IMG/VR virus record: IMGVR_UViG_3300042887_004758
Span: 45,982 to 109,981 of that record
Origin: a virus
Reading direction: 5' to 3' (one strand)
DNA: 64,000 nucleotides
The notes beneath the pieces were generated by a model. The model was not told where the DNA came from, searched no databases, and worked only from the letters and a program-made list of their open reading frames with translations. A program made the position numbers and the translations under genes. The number at the start of each line of letters is the position of its first letter. The stretch's first letter is position 1. This document shows positions 42,708 to 51,700 of this stretch, one piece after another.

Positions 42708-42848
42708 TCATTCACCATATATGTCTTTCTTTTTTTTACAATTATCCGTAATTAATTTTTCCACAAATTTGTGTATTTTAATACCATTCTTCATACAGTA
42801 ATTTTTTAATACTAAATGATGTTCTTCTGATATTTTTATATTCTTCAT
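42708..42848 (-). CDS. 46-residue ribbon-helix-helix protein
   Basis: A short gene on the minus strand, inside the only sizeable gap of the tail block. The product begins MKNIKISEEHHLVLKNYCM and continues NGIKIHKFVEKLITDNC, then KKKKDIYGE. This is a textbook RHH pattern: a short basic strand (KNIKIS), a helix, a turn with Gly, a second helix (KFVEKLI) and a polar tail. RHH dimers bind palindromic operators with their strands. Just upstream is a perfect inverted repeat within a host-like promoter, consistent with autoregulation. Its stop touches the stop of the gp15-like gene. It could regulate early-to-late switching or serve as a small host-directed factor; that is inference. Confidence 0.72.
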   Translation of the reverse strand: MKNIKISEEHHLVLKNYCMKNGIKIHKFVEKLITDNCKKKKDIYGE

Positions 42849-42852
42849 GTAG

Positions 42853-42882
42853 AAAATATACGTTAATGACGTATTAAATCAA
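42853..42882 (-). promoter_or_regulatory. Host-like promoter TTG-N19-TATATTTT with embedded operator
   Basis: On the minus strand TTG at 42882-42880, a 19-base spacer and TATATTTT at 42860-42853 lie four bases before the ATG at 42848. The inverted repeat ATACGT-TAATG-ACGTAT (42858-42874) occupies the spacer and touches the -7 box, the position expected for a repressor operator of the RHH gene. Confidence 0.6.
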
Positions 42883-42958
42883 GGATAAAAAAAGAAGAAA
42901 AAATTATCTTTTTTTGAAAATTTGTTTTGTAACCCCATTCTTTTGAGATTTTCCATAA

Positions 42959-42965
42959 TATTTAT
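42959..42965 (+). promoter_or_regulatory. Late-type promoter box TATTTAT before tail sheath
   Basis: The context CATAATATTTATG lies 34 bases before the sheath ATG at 43000, giving a normal leader. The extended context matches the minus-strand box at 36421-36428. Confidence 0.55.
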
Positions 42966-42999
42966 GAAAAAATAAAAGTAAAGAATTTTTAATCAAAAA

Positions 43000-45900
43000 A
43001 TGGCAACAGCAAATTCAGTATTCGTATCTCCTGGAGTATATACTTCAGAACGAGACTTATCATTTGTGGCTCAAAGTGTTGGTGTTACCACATTAGGTCT
43101 CGTCGGTGAGACTTTACAGGGACCCGCGTTTGAACCCGTCTTCATCAGAAATTTCGATGAATTCCAATTGTATTTTGGAGGAACCAATCCAACCAAATTT
43201 GTAAACACTCAAATCCCAAAATATGAAGCGGCTTATATAGCTAAAGCATATCTTCAACAATCTAATCAACTTTTTGTAACAAGAATTTTGGGTCTTTCGG
43301 GATATGATGCTGGACCATCTTGGTCTATCAAAACAATATCTAATCCCGATGTGAACACCATAGGTCTTTCTTCTGACTTGGGCACCTTTGGTTTCACTTT
43401 CGTCGGTACAACAGCATCAACCACTAGTATAACTATCACTCTTTCAGGTGGTGGTGCTAGTTCTTATATTTCAAGTGTCACTGGAAACACTGTAACTTTT
43501 GCAGATGGTACAAGTTCTACTATCTTGGATGAACTTGAGGGTTTTGCTTTTGATGTTATTTCCGATAATACTTTATCTGGTGATACAGCATATGTATATG
43601 GTTCTTTATCTGCCGGTACGTTCAACGCTCTCACCGCTGCTGGTTTCACTGAACTCGTCAATGTTTTTGGTTGTGATAATCTGAACGAGTCAAGTGCTGA
43701 TTTAACAGCAGTTAGTAATGACACTTGGTACTACGGTTTGTTTGAGTTGACAAATAATACATACTCAGGTCTTTCATTCTCTTCTCGTATTTCGACTCTT
43801 GTAACCAATGGTACAGGTTCGTATACAGGAACTTGTGTTGGTTTTGTGAACTCCTATACCGCTGACACTTATTCTGATTCACATGATTTGATCGTGGGTA
43901 CATTCAGATCTCGAGGAGTTTCTCAATACACCGATAATACTAATCCTACTTATGAGGTTACAGGAACTACCGATGTTGTTATGTTAGACAACTTGGATGG
44001 TATTTCACAAAATCCTTTCAACAATTTCACAGTTTCTGGTATTACCAAAGATTCTGTCACCTTCAGTTTCCAAACTTCTTTCCAATCATCGAATACCGAC
44101 TTTGTCGGAAAAGTATTTGGTAGATCTAACTTTAACAAAGATAGAACCGAGGTTCCTTTGTTCATCGAGGAGGAATATTCAGGTCTTTTAGCGACACTTT
44201 ACAACCAAGGTAAAGTTAGAGGTCTCTCTACAAGTTTGGTGTCGTTCGATTCCGCTCAAAGTTTGGATCCTAACACTATCGGTTGGTACTGTGAACAATA
44301 TCAGACACCCGCGACACCTTACGTGGTTTCAGAACTGCGTGGTGATATAGTGGAAAGATTGTTCAGATTTATTTCAATTTCTGACGGAAACAATGCAAAT
44401 AGACAAATTAAGATTTCTTTGGTCAACATGTCTTTCGCAAACAATAACTTTGACATTTTAGTTCGTGATTTCTACGACACAGATGAAAATCCTGTTGTTT
44501 TAGAGAGATTTGCAAACTGTACGATGAATGTTTCAAGTCCGAGCTACATCGCTCAGAAAGTCGGAACAGCTAATGGTGAATATGAGTTGAAATCTAAGTA
44601 CATCATGCTCGAATTAGTGGAGGGTCACCCAGTTGACGCACTTCCTTGTGGATTCGAAGGTTATATTTCGAGAAATTACTCAACAAATATTTCACCTTTC
44701 TTGGTCTATAAAACACAATACTACACACCTGGTCAACTTGTTTATACCCCTCCATTTAACATTCCTGTACTAACAGCGGGTGGTGGAGCTTCTAATGTAA
44801 GAAGTTCGGGAGATAAGGTAAGAAGAACTTACTTGGGTATTTCGAATGTACAAGGATTCGATGCTGACTTCTTCTCCTACAAAGGAAAACAATTACCTGA
44901 CAATATAGCTACTGACACCACCTCGGCAGATTGGAACTACCTAACTCAAGGTTTCCATATGGATGTTAATGCAAGTGCAATTACAATACCAAGTACTTAC
45001 GTCACTTCAGGTCAAACAGCTTACCAATGTGGTGTTGCTACCTTCCAAGCAGAACCAACATCTTCATCAAGTCCATACTATAAAATTTTCTCACGTAAAT
45101 TTACTATTTTACCGGCAGGTGGTTTTGACGGGTGGGACATCTACAGAGAATACAGAACTAACGCGGACGCTTACCAACTCGGAGATACAAAATATCTTCT
45201 TGGGGCCGCAGCAACGGCTCAATTCCCTGACGCGTCAGGATGGGGAGCATTCAAGAAAATTACCGATGGTGAAAACACAGAGTGGGCGAATACTGACTAC
45301 TACGCTTACCTCAAAGGTTTCCAAACATTCAATAATCCAGCGTCTGTCAACATCAACGTATTTGTAACACCGGGTATTGATTATGTAAATAACTTAGCTT
45401 TGGTACTAGACGCTATTGATATTGTAGAACAGGATAGAGCTGACTCGATTTACATTACCACTACACCCGATTATGAAATGTTTGTGTCATCCACCTCGAA
45501 TCCTGATGACTTCATCTACCCAACAGATGCGGTGGTTAATTTAGAGGACAGTGACATCGATTCGAACTATACCGCTACATACTACCCTTGGATTTTGGTA
45601 AAAGATAGTGTGAACAATACAAATCTTTGGATCCCACCAACATCTGAGGTTGTAAGGAACTTAGCTCTTACCGACAACATTGCTTTCCCTTGGTTTGCAT
45701 CGGCGGGTTACTCGAGAGGTTTGGTTAATGCGGTCAAAGCAAGAAGAAAACTCACACAAGAAGATAGAGACATCCTTTATCAAGGAAGAATCAACCCGAT
45801 CGCAACATTCTCTGATGTGGGTCCTGTGATTTGGGGTAATAAAACTCTCCAAGTTCGTGAGTCGGCACTTGACAGAATCAACGTAAGAAGATTGTTGTTA

Positions 45901-46182
45901 CAAGCTCGTAAGTTGATTTCAGCGGTTGCTGTGAGACTTCTCTTCGAACAAAACGACCAACAAGTTAGACAAGACTTCTTGGACGCAGTCAATCCAATCT
46001 TGGATGGTATAAGAAGGGACAGAGGTTTGACGGACTTCAGAGTGACGGTTTCAAGTTCTCCTGAAGATATTGATAGAAACCAATTGACTGGTAAGATTTA
46101 CATCAAACCAACAAGATCTTTGGAATTTATTGACATCGAATTTGTAATCACACCAACAGGTGCATCATTCGAAAATATCTAA
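43000..46182 (+). CDS. 18: Contractile tail sheath protein (gp18-like), enlarged
   Basis: A 1060-residue sheath subunit. The N-terminus, FVSPGVYTSERDLSFVAQSVGVTTLGLVGETLQGPAFEP (split here only for description), is the standard T4-type sheath opening. The C-terminal part (about 905-1060) is the conserved sheath core: GLVNAVKARRKLTQEDRDIL, GRINPIATF, GPVIWGNKTLQ, DRINVRRLLLQARKLISAVA and GKIYIKPTRSLEFIDIEF. T4 gp18 has 659 residues; this protein is about 400 longer, mostly in a Ser/Thr-rich beta region between about 115 and 400. The extra domains probably face outwards. A strong terminator follows the gene. Confidence 0.95.
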   Translation: MATANSVFVSPGVYTSERDLSFVAQSVGVTTLGLVGETLQGPAFEPVFIRNFDEFQLYFGGTNPTKFVNTQIPKYEAAYIAKAYLQQSNQLFVTRILGLSGYDAGPSWSIKTISNPDVNTIGLSSDLGTFGFTFVGTTASTTSITITLSGGGASSYISSVTGNTVTFADGTSSTILDELEGFAFDVISDNTLSGDTAYVYGSLSAGTFNALTAAGFTELVNVFGCDNLNESSADLTAVSNDTWYYGLFELTNNTYSGLSFSSRISTLVTNGTGSYTGTCVGFVNSYTADTYSDSHDLIVGTFRSRGVSQYTDNTNPTYEVTGTTDVVMLDNLDGISQNPFNNFTVSGITKDSVTFSFQTSFQSSNTDFVGKVFGRSNFNKDRTEVPLFIEEEYSGLLATLYNQGKVRGLSTSLVSFDSAQSLDPNTIGWYCEQYQTPATPYVVSELRGDIVERLFRFISISDGNNANRQIKISLVNMSFANNNFDILVRDFYDTDENPVVLERFANCTMNVSSPSYIAQKVGTANGEYELKSKYIMLELVEGHPVDALPCGFEGYISRNYSTNISPFLVYKTQYYTPGQLVYTPPFNIPVLTAGGGASNVRSSGDKVRRTYLGISNVQGFDADFFSYKGKQLPDNIATDTTSADWNYLTQGFHMDVNASAITIPSTYVTSGQTAYQCGVATFQAEPTSSSSPYYKIFSRKFTILPAGGFDGWDIYREYRTNADAYQLGDTKYLLGAAATAQFPDASGWGAFKKITDGENTEWANTDYYAYLKGFQTFNNPASVNINVFVTPGIDYVNNLALVLDAIDIVEQDRADSIYITTTPDYEMFVSSTSNPDDFIYPTDAVVNLEDSDIDSNYTATYYPWILVKDSVNNTNLWIPPTSEVVRNLALTDNIAFPWFASAGYSRGLVNAVKARRKLTQEDRDILYQGRINPIATFSDVGPVIWGNKTLQVRESALDRINVRRLLLQARKLISAVAVRLLFEQNDQQVRQDFLDAVNPILDGIRRDRGLTDFRVTVSSSPEDIDRNQLTGKIYIKPTRSLEFIDIEFVITPTGASFENI

Positions 46183-46199
46183 ACAACTATTTAATAAAA

Positions 46200-46226
46200 G
46201 GGGGAGAAAAGGTCTCCCCCTTTTTT
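46200..46226 (+). terminator. Rho-independent terminator after tail sheath
   Basis: GGGGGAGA and TCTCCCCC form an eight-base-pair stem with a five-base loop, followed by six T residues. It lies 18 bases after the sheath stop. Confidence 0.93.
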
Positions 46227-46231
46227 AAAAA

Positions 46232-47095
46232 ATGAAACTACTACGAAAAATAATATCAGAATATGTAGAGGAAAAAGTCCTCTCTGAAGGTTTTGATGAA
46301 GACTTGACCCCTGATTCAAAGTATTACGCTTTTGATTGGGACGACAATATTGTTTATATGCCGACCAAAATATTGGTTTTATCTGATGACAATAGAGAGG
46401 TAGGTATGGGTAGTGAAGATTTTGCAAAATACCGTGAACAAATCGGAAAAGAACCCTTTATTTATCACGGACTCACTATTGTTGGTTTTGCAAAAGATCC
46501 TTTTAGACATTTCTCAGTTGCTGGTGATAAACAATTTGTAATTGATGCACTTACCGCACCTCCCGGTCCGTCGTGGAACGACTTTGTAGAGTGTTTAAAT
46601 GGAGGATCTATATTTGCAATTATTACAGCAAGAGGTCACTCACCAAAAGCGATCCGAGAAGCTTGTAAAAATTATCTTCTGATGAACTACAATGGTTTGA
46701 ATGGAAATGTTTGTTACGAAAATTTAAAAAAATATCGTGAATTAACAGGTGAAGTTACAAACTCTTCAAAAACCCAAATGATAGACGAATACCTTAATTT
46801 GTGTAAATTTTATCCAGTGACATATGGAGAGGGAAGTGCTCAAAATCCGGAACAAGGTAAAATAAATGCATTAAGAGAATTCATAGGATATGTAAAAGAA
46901 ATGTCTGCAAAATTAAACAACAGAGCATTTTTCAAGAATGATGTAAAGAATTTTTTTGTACCCCAAATAGGATTTTCTGATGACGATCTTAGAAATATAG
47001 AAAAAATCAAAGGATTTCTAGAAAAAGAATATCCAGAAGAGAGTCCAGTAAAAGTTTTTGCAACACATGGAGGACAAAAAAAAGAAATAAAATAG
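46232..47095 (+). CDS. HAD-like phosphatase with possible capsid-targeting leader
   Basis: A 287-residue protein. An N-terminal amphipathic segment, MKLLRKIISEYVEEKVLSEG, contains two I/L-x-S-E sites. The HAD domain follows: motif I YYAFDWDDNIVYMPTK (about 31-46, nucleophile Asp and general-acid Asp present), motif II FAIITARGHSP (about 129-139) with the Thr, and QIGFSDDDLRNI (about 249-260) as the motif IV acidic pair. Between these is a variable cap. Such HAD proteins with DWDDN are found in T4-type phages; candidate substrates include nucleotides and 3'-phosphates. It sits between the sheath and tube genes, after the terminator, an unusual place for a metabolic enzyme unless it is a virion protein. 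Confidence 0.78.
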   Translation: MKLLRKIISEYVEEKVLSEGFDEDLTPDSKYYAFDWDDNIVYMPTKILVLSDDNREVGMGSEDFAKYREQIGKEPFIYHGLTIVGFAKDPFRHFSVAGDKQFVIDALTAPPGPSWNDFVECLNGGSIFAIITARGHSPKAIREACKNYLLMNYNGLNGNVCYENLKKYRELTGEVTNSSKTQMIDEYLNLCKFYPVTYGEGSAQNPEQGKINALREFIGYVKEMSAKLNNRAFFKNDVKNFFVPQIGFSDDDLRNIEKIKGFLEKEYPEESPVKVFATHGGQKKEIK

Positions 47096-47104
47096 AAATT
47101 ATAA

Positions 47105-47112
47105 TATTTATA
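47105..47112 (+). promoter_or_regulatory. Late-type promoter box TATTTATA before tail tube
   Basis: TATTTATA lies nine bases after the HAD gene stop and 72 bases before the tail tube ATG at 47185. The leader also holds a weak five-base-pair inverted repeat near 47131-47145. Confidence 0.52.
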
Positions 47113-47184
47113 ATTAAAATAAACAACCTAGTGAACTAACTAGATAAAGAAATAAAATAAACTGAATAAAAGTAAATAGAAAAT

Positions 47185-47673
47185 ATGGCAGACTTACTAA
47201 TGAAAATGCCGGTTCCTTATGAACCCAAAAGAAAAAATAGATTTATCCTCAGATTTCCTTCATCTTTGGGTATAAATGAGTGGTTTGTTGAGTCAACCTC
47301 AAGACCAAAAATAACTATCAATTCCGTTGCTATTCCGTTTTTGAATACTGAAACGTATGTTGCCGGTAAATTCAATTGGGACACTATTAACGTCACCTTT
47401 AGAGACCCGATTGGACCGTCAGCAGCTCAAGCACTGATGGAGTGGGTTAGATTACATGCGGAGTCCGTTACAGGTCGTATGGGTTATGCTGCGGGTTACA
47501 AAAAGGATATTGACCTTGAACTCTTAGACCCAACCGGTGTTGTGGTTGAAAAGTGGATCCTACAAGGTACGTTCCTTACTGATGTTAACTTTGATTCATT
47601 GGGGTATGGCGAAGACGGTCTTGCTACTATTACCGCAACACTTCGTCCTGATAGATGTATCCTTGTTTATTAA
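47185..47673 (+). CDS. 19: Tail tube protein (gp19-like)
   Basis: A 162-residue protein of the T4 gp19 tail tube family. Typical features are the N-terminal KRKNRFILRFPSSLGI, the FVESTSRPKITINSVAIPFLN strand, INVTFRDPIGPSAAQALMEWVR (about 70-91), then DIDLELLDPTGVVVEKWILQGTFLTDVNFDSLGYGEDGLATITATLRPDRCIL. T4 gp19 has 163 residues, so length is canonical. It polymerises around the tape measure inside the sheath. Its own late-type promoter and a downstream terminator allow separate high expression. Confidence 0.95.
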   Translation: MADLLMKMPVPYEPKRKNRFILRFPSSLGINEWFVESTSRPKITINSVAIPFLNTETYVAGKFNWDTINVTFRDPIGPSAAQALMEWVRLHAESVTGRMGYAAGYKKDIDLELLDPTGVVVEKWILQGTFLTDVNFDSLGYGEDGLATITATLRPDRCILVY

Positions 47674-47692
47674 GTTTATAATTATATATTTG
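47663..47692 (+). promoter_or_regulatory. Possible host-like promoter TTG-N19-TATATTTG
   Basis: TTG at 47663-47665, 19 bases, then TATATTTG at 47685-47692 is an exact TAnnTTTG match. It overlaps the tube stop codon. A terminator only about 30 bases further on would stop the transcript before the next gene, so it may make a short RNA or be a chance match. Confidence 0.35.
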
Positions 47693-47729
47693 TAAGAGAT
47701 ATTGACTTTATTATATTTCAGTTTATTTT

Positions 47730-47758
47730 AACCTCGGAGCCAATCTCCGAGGTTTTTT
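47730..47758 (+). terminator. Rho-independent terminator after tail tube
   Basis: AACCTCGGAG pairs with CTCCGAGGTT (10 base pairs, five-base loop CCAAT) and is followed by a T-run. The next gene starts three bases later at 47762. Confidence 0.95.
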
Positions 47759-47761
47759 ATT

Positions 47762-48517
47762 ATGGACACTTCAAAAATTTACGGACAAGAAAATTTCAAC
47801 TTACCACACGATGTGGTTCCATTACCTTCACAAGGTAAATTTTATGATTCAGGGAAAAAATCACTAAAGGTCGGTTACCTTACGGCAGCAGATGAAAACC
47901 TATTAATGAGTCAAAACCTCAAGGATGTCAACAACATGATCATAACTCTACTGAGGAGTAAAATATATGAACCTGACATTCAACCAGAACAACTTTTGGA
48001 AGGAGACGCTGAGGCAATTTTAGTTTTTTTGAGAAACACTGCGTTTGGATCACAATACAAAATTAAAACAACGGACCCGAAAACAAATGAAATGTTTGAG
48101 ACCGACATAAATTTGGATGAACTAAACTTCAAAAAGTTAGAAAAAGAACCTGATCAAAGTGGACATTTTACAATCAAACTCCCAAAATCAGGAAATGAAG
48201 TCAAAGTAAAATTACTAACTCTTGGAGATCAATTTGCTTTGAGAAAACTAAGAGACTCATATCCTTCGGGAATGGTGGTTCCAATAATCACAAAACGTTT
48301 GGAGATGAATATTGTCTCTATAGACGGAAATGAAGACAGAAGTGATATATCAAGATTTATAAATATACTTCCAATAGCCGATTCGAAATTTTTGAGAACT
48401 GAACTAGAAGGATTGGAACCTAGACTTGACCTAAAACAAAGAATTATAGCCCCGTCAGGAGAAGAGGTACAGGTCAATGTATCCTTTGGGGCTGAATTTT
48501 TTCGCCCTTTCTTCTGA
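47762..48517 (+). CDS. 26: gp26-like baseplate hub/tail assembly protein
   Basis: A 251-residue protein of the T4 gp26-type baseplate family. It has VVPLPSQGKFYDSGKKSLKVGYLTAADENLLMS (about 17-49), VNNMIITLLRSKI, and LLEGDAEAILVFLRNTAFGSQY (about 78-99), which is the family's GD-x-x-AIL-x-x-h-R-x-x-[AS]-[FY]-G stretch, then a charged beta segment. It ends in an aromatic tail, FGAEFFRPFF. Proteins of this kind act like tail-assembly chaperones. The 3' end overlaps the next reading frame by 41 bases. Confidence 0.8.
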   Translation: MDTSKIYGQENFNLPHDVVPLPSQGKFYDSGKKSLKVGYLTAADENLLMSQNLKDVNNMIITLLRSKIYEPDIQPEQLLEGDAEAILVFLRNTAFGSQYKIKTTDPKTNEMFETDINLDELNFKKLEKEPDQSGHFTIKLPKSGNEVKVKLLTLGDQFALRKLRDSYPSGMVVPIITKRLEMNIVSIDGNEDRSDISRFINILPIADSKFLRTELEGLEPRLDLKQRIIAPSGEEVQVNVSFGAEFFRPFF

Positions 48518-48674
48518 TTACAAGCAAATACAACTCAAAGAGTTCTATTACTTGGTGAGAAATACGTCTATGACTTACCAAGACTTACAAATGATGCCGG
48601 TTTACGAAAGAAAATTCATGATAAAAGAACTTTCCGATGAATTTCAAAGAATAAATGAAAAAAGGAAAGGATGA
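48477..48674 (+). CDS. Small overlapping hub-assembly protein (gp51-like or frameshift product)
   Basis: The 65-residue product has SSDYKQIQLKEFYYLVRNTSMTYQDLQMMPVYERKFMIKEL, with the pattern M-x-x-P-x-[YW]-E-R-[KR]-x-x-I-x-x-L, which recurs in small proteins following gp26-like genes in T4-type phages. It begins inside the gp26-like gene, in the +1 (equivalently -2) frame, and the overlap contains a run of six T residues (48497-48502). It might be translated from the ATG at 48477 or as a frameshift extension of gp26, as for tail chaperones of other phages. Confidence 0.7.
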   Translation: MYPLGLNFFALSSDYKQIQLKEFYYLVRNTSMTYQDLQMMPVYERKFMIKELSDEFQRINEKRKG

Positions 48675-48694
48675 TCAGAAATTTCAAATTCATC

Positions 48695-48702
48695 TATTTA
48701 TA
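48695..48702 (+). promoter_or_regulatory. Late-type promoter box TATTTATA before the baseplate operon
   Basis: TATTTATA ends 12 bases before the ATG at 48715 and would drive the two giant baseplate genes. Confidence 0.55.
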
Positions 48703-48714
48703 AAATAAAAATAG

Positions 48715-51700
48715 ATGCCATATAGTCCATTAAGTTTTGATAATAGTATTTCTGAATTTTTCAGAACAAATAATATTATCAGAAATCTTCCACCCTACAC
48801 CGTAGAAGGTAGTTTCTCTACCCAAGTTTCAGGGGAAAATGGTATATTTCCAATAAAACTTAGGAACATGGCGGTCCAAGATTCAGCCGAATTGATAGAG
48901 ATATATCCTGAATATTTAGAAAAACAATACCTTTTGAATTTTTTTGGGCCCCAAGATGGATTTGGGGTTCCGATCTCCATACAAGACATTCAAAATATAG
49001 TTACAAATAGAGACACCTACTACACATTTGTAGCTTCGTTTTACCCACTACAAAACATTGTATTCCAAATCAACCCTGTTGGTTCGGAAGCGTCATTAAG
49101 TAACGACTCAAAACTTGCGCAGATCTCTGCTGATTTGTTGAAACAACAGTTTCAATATAGAATTGGTCAAGAAATTAGAGAAGAAACTTTTGGACGAATC
49201 AATTTATTGGACGCATTATCGGATCCTTACGAAGCAACTGCGTTATTAACGGGGAACCGAACTTTGATAGAAAGAAATTGGCAGATTTCACAACCTGACA
49301 ATTTGGTGGGTAAAGGATTAGATTTAGTTTCAAGGATCACAGGTGTGTATAGTCCATATTCTTGGATTCCCGGAGATTACTTTGACGATTCGGCACCAGT
49401 CACGGCAAACGAACAAACAACTGTAGGTGGGAGAATTGTAAACGACTTAAGACAAGCGATTTCATCTGTTATAGGAATTGGTAGACCCGAATTAGACCCT
49501 TCATATAACTTTTTACAAAACACAGGTGGAGGTCAAAAATCTGTTTTATTCAATAATCTTGAATTTAACAAGTATAGACCCGAATACAGAAGTTCTCAAG
49601 TACAAGCTGCTCAGACCTTACTTGGACAGGGGATACAATCAATAGCCGAATTAGGTAGAGCACTGGGTGGAACACAACCACCCGCGGGACAATACTATCT
49701 TGGAACACAACAAACACCGATCCCTAATTTAGTCGCACCACCAAATGAACAACCATCGGGTATGGATGGTGTTCCTGTTTATGGTTATACCATTTTGGGA
49801 AAAACATATGAAGGGGAAGGGTTAGACGGTACTTTCAGATTCGGATTTGCCGGTAGATCATTCTATAATCAAGGAGATATTCAAGGAGGTTTTTCATGGG
49901 CGGGTGCGGAAACAACACCTATTGGTGCTTTTGTAGGCCCTAATGGCACAACCTTTGGTGGAAATGCGTCTTCGACATTCGGAGGGACGGTTTCTGACGG
50001 ATTTGCATTTACAAAAGATTCAATATTAGATAAAACACAACAATTAGTTTTATCAAACCCAGGTGGTGGAAAAGCCTTTGAAAGTGTTGGTAATGCAATA
50101 AACCAAGTATCCAAAATATTCAATGATGGCTACAAAGAGATAACTAAAGGTTCTAAAGTAATCAAATATGTCAATGAAAATGGTATTGAAAAAGGGGCTG
50201 AATATTGTAGGATATTCACCAAAGATCAACCATTCACAACGATGAGTAGATTACAGAAAAAAACACGTAACATCCGCGGGTTTACCTACTCCAACTTAGA
50301 TTCGCCATATAATCTTAATATTACACCAACCAAAGGTGAAGATTCGACCAATTTAACAAACGAAGGGGTAAAAAAATACATGTTTTCCCTTGAAAACTTG
50401 GCTTGGAAACCATCGAACAAACAAGGATATACTGTTCAGGATTTACCTTTATGTGAGAGGGGACCTAACGGTGGAAGAATAATGTGGTTTCCACCCTACG
50501 AACTCACTTTTGCCGAGACTTTGTCGAGTCAATGGAACAAAACTGAATTTATAGGAAGACCTGAACCTGTTTATACTTACGGAAACGCAACAAGAGGGGG
50601 GACCTTGGCGTTCAAAATTATCGTGGATCATCCTTCAGTTTTGAACCTTATTGTTGACAAAGTTATGAAAGGTCAAACCACGGAAGAAACAAACTCGATT
50701 TTGGAATCCTTTTTTTCTGGGTGTAAAGAATATGATCTATACGAATTGGCTGCTTTATATAATACTATTCCTTTAACTGAGTTACAACAAATACAAGAAA
50801 TACTTAACGTAACGACAAATACGACAACAGTTGAGGGAGTGATCACTCAGCTTTCAACCGAACAACCCATTACTGAAACAAACACAGAACCGCAAGGACC
50901 ATCTAAAACAGATGATGTTGCGGTGACAGTAAATCCCATAGTATTACCCCCCGTCAATACCGAAATCCTTTGTTATTTCAGAAATAAATATCCCCTACCA
51001 AACCAAACCGTTCAGTCATTTCAAGTATACTGGGATCAATATAAAAACATGAAAAACACCTATGTGGGTTGTGCGGCAAGTGACCAAAAAGAATCCGTGG
51101 GTAATTTTTTCCAAATTGTTATTAATGAAAATATCAACGATTTGAATGGATTGTGTGATGAAATAGAAGAATTGTGTAATCAAAAATATAAAGTTACACT
51201 CAATTTAGTAGGAAATACGTCAAGTATTGCTTCAGATGAGTACAATCTATCATTATCACAAAGAAGAATCGATTCAATAAAAAAATATATACTAGATTAC
51301 AAGGGGGGTACTTTGGGAAAATTTGGATTGAATGATCTTTTGATTATTAAAGAAGACCCTCAAGGTGAAACAAATGCAACCTCCGCGGAAGACGGTCCTT
51401 TGAATCAAACTGTGTGTTCGTTACTTGCAATTCAAAACCGTAATGTACGAGTATTACTTGATGCACAACCGCCGGACCCAGTTCCGGCACCGGATGACGC
51501 AATAGAAGAAACTGCATCACCACAAAATGACATAAATACGGATCCGAAAGACTTAATAAATGGGATTACCCCACCCTTGGGTCAAAAGACGGTTACGACC
51601 ACAAGTGAAACCATAAGAAGGGAAATTAGTGCTTTACCAGGTTTATCGAAAAAAGTTTTGAGAAATTTACTTACAGAATGTTCATATTTTGAAATGTTGA

